Source: Acidobacteriota bacterium
Lineage (GTDB): Bacteria > Acidobacteriota > Blastocatellia > RBC074
Assembly (NCBI GenBank): GCA_019639255.1
Contig: JAHBSF010000002.1
Span: forward strand, 92,501 to 139,811
Length of the DNA: 47,311 nt
Direction: 5' to 3'
Shown here: positions 42,512 through 47,311 of the stretch, one piece after another
How positions within the stretch are numbered: position 1 is the first letter of the stretch
Layout: every line of letters starts with the position of its first letter
Translations under genes and position numbers: made by a program
Notes under the pieces: generated by a model
Seen by the model: only the letters and a program-made list of their open reading frames with translations
Told to the model about the DNA's origin: nothing
Database searches by the model: none

Positions 42512-45001
42512 CTAGTCGAAATGCCCGCGATAAAGCCGCCTTTTCATCAACTCCGCCAGTGCAAGATAGGCCGCGACAAGCACTGCTATCGTCGCCAGCA
42601 TCGCAACCGGCGGTTTCACAAAGCCCAGCAGCGCGGAAACCGGCGTAAACGGCAACAGTACGCCCACCGCAACGCAGGAAACCGTGCTCAGCATCAGCGC
42701 GCGGCTCGGCCTGCTGCGCCAGGGCGCATTGCGCGTGCGTATTACCAGTATCACGAGCGTTTGAGTCGCCAGCGATTCGATGAACCAGCCCGTACGGAAC
42801 AGCTCCGCGCCCGCCGAAAACACCCACAACAACACGCCGAAGGTCAGGAAATCAAACAGCGAACTCACCAGCCCCATCCAGATCATATAGCGGCGAATCA
42901 GCGCCACGCTCCATTTCCTCGGCTTCATAAGGTAGTCGGCATCAACCCGGTCGCCGGGGATCGTCACCTGCGAGAAATCGTAGAGCAGATTGTTGAGCAG
43001 TATCTGCGGCGGCAGCATGGGCAGAAACGGCAGCAGCAGCGAAGCCCCGGCCATGCTGAACATGTTGCCGAAATTCGATGACGTGCCCATCAGTATGTAC
43101 TTCATTACATTGCCGAATGTCCGGCGTCCCTCGATGATGCCCGCGTGTACGACGTGAAGCGATTTGCGAAGCAGTATGAGATCCGCCGCTTCGCGCGCCA
43201 CATCCACCGCCGTATCGACCGACAATCCGACGTCCGCCTCGTGCAGCGAGGGCGCATCGTTGATGCCGTCGCCGAGATAGCCGACGGCGTGGCCCGATCG
43301 CTGAAGCGCACTGATTATGCGTCGCTTCTGGTCGGGCGAGACTCGCGCGAAAATGGTCAGCCGCTGCACGACCTGCGGAAGCGCTTCGGCGGAAACTTTT
43401 TCGAGTTCCTCTCCGGTGATGGCGCCGCGCACCTCCAGGCCCACATCGCTGCAGATCTTTCGCGTGATGATTTCGTTGTCGCCCGTAAGCACCTTGACCT
43501 CGACCGCATCGCGTTTGAGAGCGTGCAGCGTTGCGGTGGCGGATGTGCGCGGAGGATCCAGAAAGGCGGCAAAGCCGACAAATACCATGTCGCGTTCGTC
43601 GGCGATCGTGAAATGCGTGCGACTCTCGGCCGACAAGTCGCGGTACGCCACGCCGAGGGCTCGGAATCCGGCGCTGCTGAGATCGCTGAATACGGCGGTG
43701 AATTGCTCTTGCGCGGCCTCATCAAAGGGTTTTCGCTCACCCGCAATTTCAAATTCGCGGCAGACCGCAGCGACGGCTTCCGGCGCGCCCTTGGTAACGA
43801 GCAGCGTTTGCCCCTCGCCGGCGACTGCCACCGACAGGCGGCGGCGCTCGAAATCGAAAGGCAGTTCGTCGACTTTTTCGTAGAGCGGAAGCGCCGAGTG
43901 TTCGCAGCGCAGGATCGCGTCGTCGAGCGGGCTGCGAAGCCCCGCCTGATGCACGGCGTTCAGCAGCGCAAGCAGCAGCGTCTTTTCGTCCTCGCGCCCC
44001 GTGCAATCGACGTGACGTTCGAGCGTGATGACGCCCTCGCTCAGCGTGCCCGTCTTGTCGGTGCAGAGAACATCTATGCTGCCCAGGTCTTCAATCGCGC
44101 CGAGCCGCTTGACGATTACCTTCCTTTTCGCCAGGCGCATAGCTCCGTGCGCCAGCGTCACCGATGCAATCATCGGCAGCAGACCCGGCGTCAATCCCAC
44201 GGCGAGCGCAACGGCGAAAAGAAACGAATCGAGCGCCGGGCGCTCAAACGCGAGGTTTACGAGCAGGACGAAAAACACAAGCCCGATGACGATCCTCATC
44301 ACAAAGAGGCTGAAGTTGCGCGTGCCGCGTTCGAATTCGGTTTCGGGAGGGGCGGATGCGAGCGTGCGCGCGAGATGTGCGAATTCCGTAGCGGCCCCCG
44401 TACGGGTTATCACTATCGACGCTTCTCCGTTCGTCACGTTTGTGCCCAGCCAGACCACCGAACTTTTGTCGACTTTTTCGTCCGCGCCGGTGGTTGCCGC
44501 CGTTTTTTCCACGGGGAATGATTCGCCCGTAAACGCCGCTTCATCGACGAAGAAATCTTTCGCCTGCACGATACGCCCATCGGCGGGCGCCAGATCGCCC
44601 ACAGTCAACTGCACGAGATCGCCGGCCGGTATCGTACGCGCCTCGCCGTCGCGAATCACCGTGGCGCGCAGGGCGACCGAAGCGCGAAGCGCAGCCGCCG
44701 CCCGGTTCGAGCGACGCTCCTGAACGAAATCCAGAATTACGCTCAGCAGGATGATTACGGCTATGATCGCGGCGTTGGTCGCTTCGCCCACGAATACGGA
44801 AACGGCGCTCGCAACCAGCAGTATCAGCACCAGCGGGTTGGTGAAGTGCAGGGCAAAAGCCGCAAGGTCTCCGCGCGCCGCGCGCTGAACGATTTCATTC
44901 GGACCGTACTCCGAGAGCCTGCGCGCCGCCTCGCTGTGAGAAAGCCCCCGCCGGCTGCCGCTCAGGTATTCGTTTATGGCCTGTTCCGCATCCCGCTCCA
45001 T
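42512..45001 (-). CDS. mgtA: P3B-type Mg2+-transporting ATPase
   Basis: An 829-residue P-type ATPase. The phosphorylation motif is VLCTDKTGTLSEG; actuator TGES is in DEAAFTGESFPVEKT; GDGINDAPSLHEADVG is the hinge motif; ALAVGLTPGLLPMIAS is helix 4. NMFSMAGASLLLPFLPMLPPQILLNNLLYD is typical of MgtA/MgtB but not of calcium or proton pumps. It would import magnesium. ATG 45001 is chosen because the protein starts there with normal family sequence and GGGAAG precedes it. No mgtC partner or leader riboswitch is evident. Confidence 0.93.
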   Translation of the reverse strand: MERDAEQAINEYLSGSRRGLSHSEAARRLSEYGPNEIVQRAARGDLAAFALHFTNPLVLILLVASAVSVFVGEATNAAIIAVIILLSVILDFVQERRSNRAAAALRASVALRATVIRDGEARTIPAGDLVQLTVGDLAPADGRIVQAKDFFVDEAAFTGESFPVEKTAATTGADEKVDKSSVVWLGTNVTNGEASIVITRTGAATEFAHLARTLASAPPETEFERGTRNFSLFVMRIVIGLVFFVLLVNLAFERPALDSFLFAVALAVGLTPGLLPMIASVTLAHGAMRLAKRKVIVKRLGAIEDLGSIDVLCTDKTGTLSEGVITLERHVDCTGREDEKTLLLALLNAVHQAGLRSPLDDAILRCEHSALPLYEKVDELPFDFERRRLSVAVAGEGQTLLVTKGAPEAVAAVCREFEIAGERKPFDEAAQEQFTAVFSDLSSAGFRALGVAYRDLSAESRTHFTIADERDMVFVGFAAFLDPPRTSATATLHALKRDAVEVKVLTGDNEIITRKICSDVGLEVRGAITGEELEKVSAEALPQVVQRLTIFARVSPDQKRRIISALQRSGHAVGYLGDGINDAPSLHEADVGLSVDTAVDVAREAADLILLRKSLHVVHAGIIEGRRTFGNVMKYILMGTSSNFGNMFSMAGASLLLPFLPMLPPQILLNNLLYDFSQVTIPGDRVDADYLMKPRKWSVALIRRYMIWMGLVSSLFDFLTFGVLLWVFSAGAELFRTGWFIESLATQTLVILVIRTRNAPWRSRPSRALMLSTVSCVAVGVLLPFTPVSALLGFVKPPVAMLATIAVLVAAYLALAELMKRRLYRGHFD

Positions 45002-45180
45002 AGTCTTCCCACGGTCTTTCCGCAGTTGTTCCGGTCCCGCCGTACGATTGATTGTGCAAGCATACGGCAAGCAGCGGAAGGATGGGAGCCCCTGATTTCC
45101 CGGACTGTCGACTGCGCGGGCGCTTCGGTCTTGCGATTTGATCGTGACGTTTCCGATTGCGCCGCATCGGACCTATCCGG

Positions 45181-45210
45181 TTGACAACTCCGCCGGCCGG
45201 TCAGTAGTAT
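45181..45210 (+). promoter_or_regulatory. Sigma-70 type promoter of glgA
   Basis: TTGACA, 18 bases, TAGTAT. Expected start near 45217, giving a 40-base leader to ATG 45259. The interval 45002-45180 carries no other gene. Confidence 0.65.
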
Positions 45211-45258
45211 CACGCATTCGATAACCCGCACGGCGTTGGAAAGGCATCTTCATCATAC

Positions 45259-46713
45259 ATGCGCGTCATTCTGGCTTCGTCTGAAGTAGTGCCGTACTCG
45301 AAGACGGGGGGGCTGGCCGATGTCGCGGGAGCGCTGCCGAAAGCGCTTGCGCGCAGCGGCTGCGACATCAATGTCATAACCCCGCGTTACACCGGATTCG
45401 GCGCTCGCCGCGGCGATGTCGTCAGTCACGAGACGGGTTCGCTGATTTTCGACGACCTCCAGGTCCCCTTCGGCGGCACGGTCAAATACGCCAGCGTCTG
45501 GCTCGATTACCTCGATGACGCACCCGTATATTTCATAGACAACGACGAATACTTCGGGCGCGGCTATATCTACGGCTACGGCGATTTCGACGCCGAACGC
45601 TTCGCTTTTTTCAGCCGCACGGTGCTGGAGCTGGCAAAACGGCTGGGGCCGCCTCCCGATCTCGTGCACTGCAACGACTGGCAGACGGGTTTCATACCGG
45701 CCTACCTGCAGTCGGTCTACGCCGGCGATCCGTATTTCCAGCATACGCGGACGTTGTTTACGATACACAATCTGGCCTATCAGGGGCATTTCAATCCGGG
45801 GCTGCTCAGTCACCTGGGGTTCGGCTGGGACGTCTTTCAGTACGGGATGGAATTTCACGGCGTTGCAAGCGCGATGAAGGCGGGGCTTTCGTTCGCTACG
45901 GCGCTTTCCACCGTCAGCCGCAGATACGCCGAAGAGATACAAACGCCGGAATTCGGCAACCGTCTCGACGGATTGCTGCGGGCGCGGCGCGGCGACCTGC
46001 TGGGGATTCTCAACGGCGTGGATTACAGCGAGTGGAATCCGGAGATCGATCCGCATCTGGCTGCGCATTATTCGATCCACGACCTGAGCGGAAAGCGCGA
46101 ATGCAAGCGCGACCTGCTGCGGGAGTTTCGTCTGCCGGAGGATCTTGACCGGCCCGTGATTGCGATCGTATCCAGACTCACGGTGCAGAAGGGAATAGAT
46201 CTGATCGCCGATGCGATCTGGCGGATTCTGGATTCCGGGGCCTATTTCGTACTGCTCGGATCGGGCGGGCAGAGCTACGAGGATTACTTTCAGCACGTGC
46301 GCGACATGCGGCCGTCGCAGGTAGGCGTTTATTTCGGATACAACACGGCGCTTGCGCACAGGATCGAGGCCGGCGCGGATATGTTTCTGATGCCCTCGGC
46401 TTACGAGCCGTGCGGGCTCAATCAGATGTACAGCCTGAGGTACGGGACCGCGCCCGTAGTGCGCGGCGTCGGGGGGCTTGACGACACCATTGCAAATTTC
46501 GAACCGACTACGAGGCGCGGCAACGGCTACAAGTTTTACGAGTATTCGGCCGAGCGGTTGCTTGAGAAGGTTTACGAGGCGTTGCTTGCGTATTACGACG
46601 CGGAGACGTGGCAGGCCTTGCAGCGCAACGGCATGCGGGCCGATCATTCGTGGGATCGCGCGGCGCACGAATATCTGGACGCCTATCGCAAGATCATCAC
46701 CTGGCGGCGATAG
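45259..46713 (+). CDS. glgA: Glycogen (starch) synthase, GT5 family
   Basis: A 484-residue ADP-glucose glucosyltransferase. The N-terminal [20 protein letters not shown] holds Lys15 of the KTGGL motif, which binds the nucleotide sugar. [14 protein letters not shown] and [12 protein letters not shown] are GT5 signatures. The C-terminal Rossmann half has [14 protein letters not shown] and [19 protein letters not shown], the retaining-enzyme Glu site. Full length for the family. It elongates alpha-1,4-glucan. It is monocistronic; no glgB or glgC is adjacent. Confidence 0.96.
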   Translation: MRVILASSEVVPYSKTGGLADVAGALPKALARSGCDINVITPRYTGFGARRGDVVSHETGSLIFDDLQVPFGGTVKYASVWLDYLDDAPVYFIDNDEYFGRGYIYGYGDFDAERFAFFSRTVLELAKRLGPPPDLVHCNDWQTGFIPAYLQSVYAGDPYFQHTRTLFTIHNLAYQGHFNPGLLSHLGFGWDVFQYGMEFHGVASAMKAGLSFATALSTVSRRYAEEIQTPEFGNRLDGLLRARRGDLLGILNGVDYSEWNPEIDPHLAAHYSIHDLSGKRECKRDLLREFRLPEDLDRPVIAIVSRLTVQKGIDLIADAIWRILDSGAYFVLLGSGGQSYEDYFQHVRDMRPSQVGVYFGYNTALAHRIEAGADMFLMPSAYEPCGLNQMYSLRYGTAPVVRGVGGLDDTIANFEPTTRRGNGYKFYEYSAERLLEKVYEALLAYYDAETWQALQRNGMRADHSWDRAAHEYLDAYRKIITWRR

Positions 46714-46756
46714 GGAGCGTCCGAACCGGCCGGGTGTGCCAACAGGGGGATGCGTT

Positions 46757-46765
46757 TGCTATAAT
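46757..46765 (+). promoter_or_regulatory. Extended -10 promoter of trxA
   Basis: TGCTATAAT contains a perfect TATAAT with the upstream TG of extended -10 promoters. No -35 match is seen. Expected start near 46772, about 107 bases before trxA. Confidence 0.6.
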
Positions 46766-46878
46766 GCCCGGGCTGAAGGCCGCCCGGGGATGAAAACAAC
46801 CGGGTCAGGAAAGAACCAAGCTGGGGGGCGGTCCATCGCCGCAAGGAACAGCAAAGGAACGGTTAAAGGAGAAAAATA

Positions 46879-47214
46879 ATGAACGAGTTCGTGAATGAAG
46901 TGAAGGACGGGAATTTCGAGTCCGTGGTGTTGCAGTCGAGCGAGCCGGTGCTGGTGGATTTCTGGGCGCCGTGGTGCGCGCCGTGCCGTATGCTTGCGCC
47001 TACGGTGGACGCGGTGGCGGAGAAGTACCAGGGTAAGGCGAAGGTCGTCAAGCTGAACGTCGATGAAAATGTAGAGAGTTCGTCGCGCTACGGCATCAAG
47101 GGCATCCCGACGCTCATTCTCTTCAACGGGGGCAAGGAGGTCCGGCGCGTAGTCGGAGTTCCCCCGAATGCGAAGGACTCGATATCGAGCATGATAGAGG
47201 AGCAGTTGGCCTAA
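46879..47214 (+). CDS. trxA: Thioredoxin
   Basis: A 111-residue thioredoxin. [16 protein letters not shown] gives the redox site, here WCAPC (Cys33, Cys36) instead of the common [25 protein letters not shown] contains the cis-Pro loop and GIKGIPT. It is cytoplasmic, with no signal peptide. AGGAG lies seven bases before ATG 46879. The stop TAA is part of the shoulder sequence of the next repeat. Confidence 0.96.
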   Translation: MNEFVNEVKDGNFESVVLQSSEPVLVDFWAPWCAPCRMLAPTVDAVAEKYQGKAKVVKLNVDENVESSSRYGIKGIPTLILFNGGKEVRRVVGVPPNAKDSISSMIEEQLA

Positions 47215-47311
47215 ATCAAACCACACGACTTCGGGACAGAAGAGATAACGGAACAAACGAAATGAAACGAAAATTACGGAAAAGTTGGATATTTCTGTCT
47301 GTTCCGTGTTT
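47212..47311. repeat. Shoulder plus palindrome, cut by the window end
   Basis: TAAATCAAACCACACGACTT (47212 on) is the same shoulder as at 27147 and 32781 and includes the trxA stop. The palindrome arm starts AGAAGAGATAACGGAACAAA near 47237; the right arm is only partly inside the window. Confidence 0.85.

Overview
The window is about 47 kb of GC-rich bacterial chromosome. The mix of genes (a complex I-like Hyf/Ehr membrane module, an NXR/NarG-type molybdoenzyme with an ethylbenzene-dehydrogenase-type gamma lipoprotein, a Rieske/cytochrome b complex with a multihaem cytochrome c, and many secreted lipoproteins) suggests a Gram-negative respiratory bacterium, most plausibly of the Acidobacteriota. 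That assignment is inference; no rRNA is present.

Layout. (1) 1-4.3 kb, minus strand: five genes of a hydrogenase-4/Ehr-like complex running off the left edge, headed by a cysteine-free ArsR-type regulator with a clear sigma-70 promoter. (2) 4.97-5.8 kb: a half copy of an inverted-repeat element, wrecked toxin/antitoxin-like remnants and 11-bp tandem repeats before a secreted YHS/TRASH-like protein. (3) 6.6-25.5 kb, minus strand: a respiratory supercluster. In transcription order it holds an NO/iron-sulfur repair protein (ScdA/RIC), a GltD-like flavoprotein with ferredoxin domains, a Rieske protein, full-length cytochrome b, a heptahaem cytochrome c, NXR/NarG-like alpha and NarH-like beta subunits, a gamma lipoprotein, a TorD/NarJ chaperone, a NarI-like membrane cytochrome, a NasA-type cytoplasmic molybdoprotein, a four-cluster ferredoxin, a second Rieske protein, a small membrane protein and a NarK transporter. 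Many neighbours overlap by ATGA. (4) 25.7-27 kb, plus strand: a hemerythrin-like protein and a YwiC-like membrane protein, diverging from scdA across one FNR/NnrR-like palindrome placed at -41.5 for a minus-strand promoter. (5) 27.2-32.8 kb: an island of unrelated plus-strand genes (B3 metallo-beta-lactamase, lipocalin-like protein, M15 peptidase, nucleotidyltransferase, proline iminopeptidase-like hydrolase, DinB) with attC-like remnants and a 296-bp inverted-repeat element, looking like acquired cassettes. (6) 33-47 kb: housekeeping genes: RidA, L28, a SurA/PrsA-like foldase, an ABC-F ATPase, SRAP, a candidate structured RNA, an FHA-GAF-sigma54 activator, an LTA4-hydrolase-like peptidase, an MgtA ATPase, glycogen synthase and thioredoxin.

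How it fits together. The respiratory cluster can be read as a quinol-linked chain: the flavoprotein, Rieske, cytochrome b and cytochrome c would form a bc-type complex coupled to a periplasmic nitrite/nitrate-type molybdoenzyme, with a second, cytoplasmic NasA-type enzyme attached to a NarI-like quinol module. NarK would move nitrate or nitrite, and ScdA and the hemerythrin would deal with nitric oxide damage. The direction of flow (nitrate reduction or nitrite oxidation) cannot be told from sequence alone.

A family of roughly 90-105-bp intergenic palindromes, built from words such as GGAACAAACGG, occurs in at least a dozen copies plus half copies. They sit directly after genes and often supply the stop codon itself, including inside the respiratory operon.
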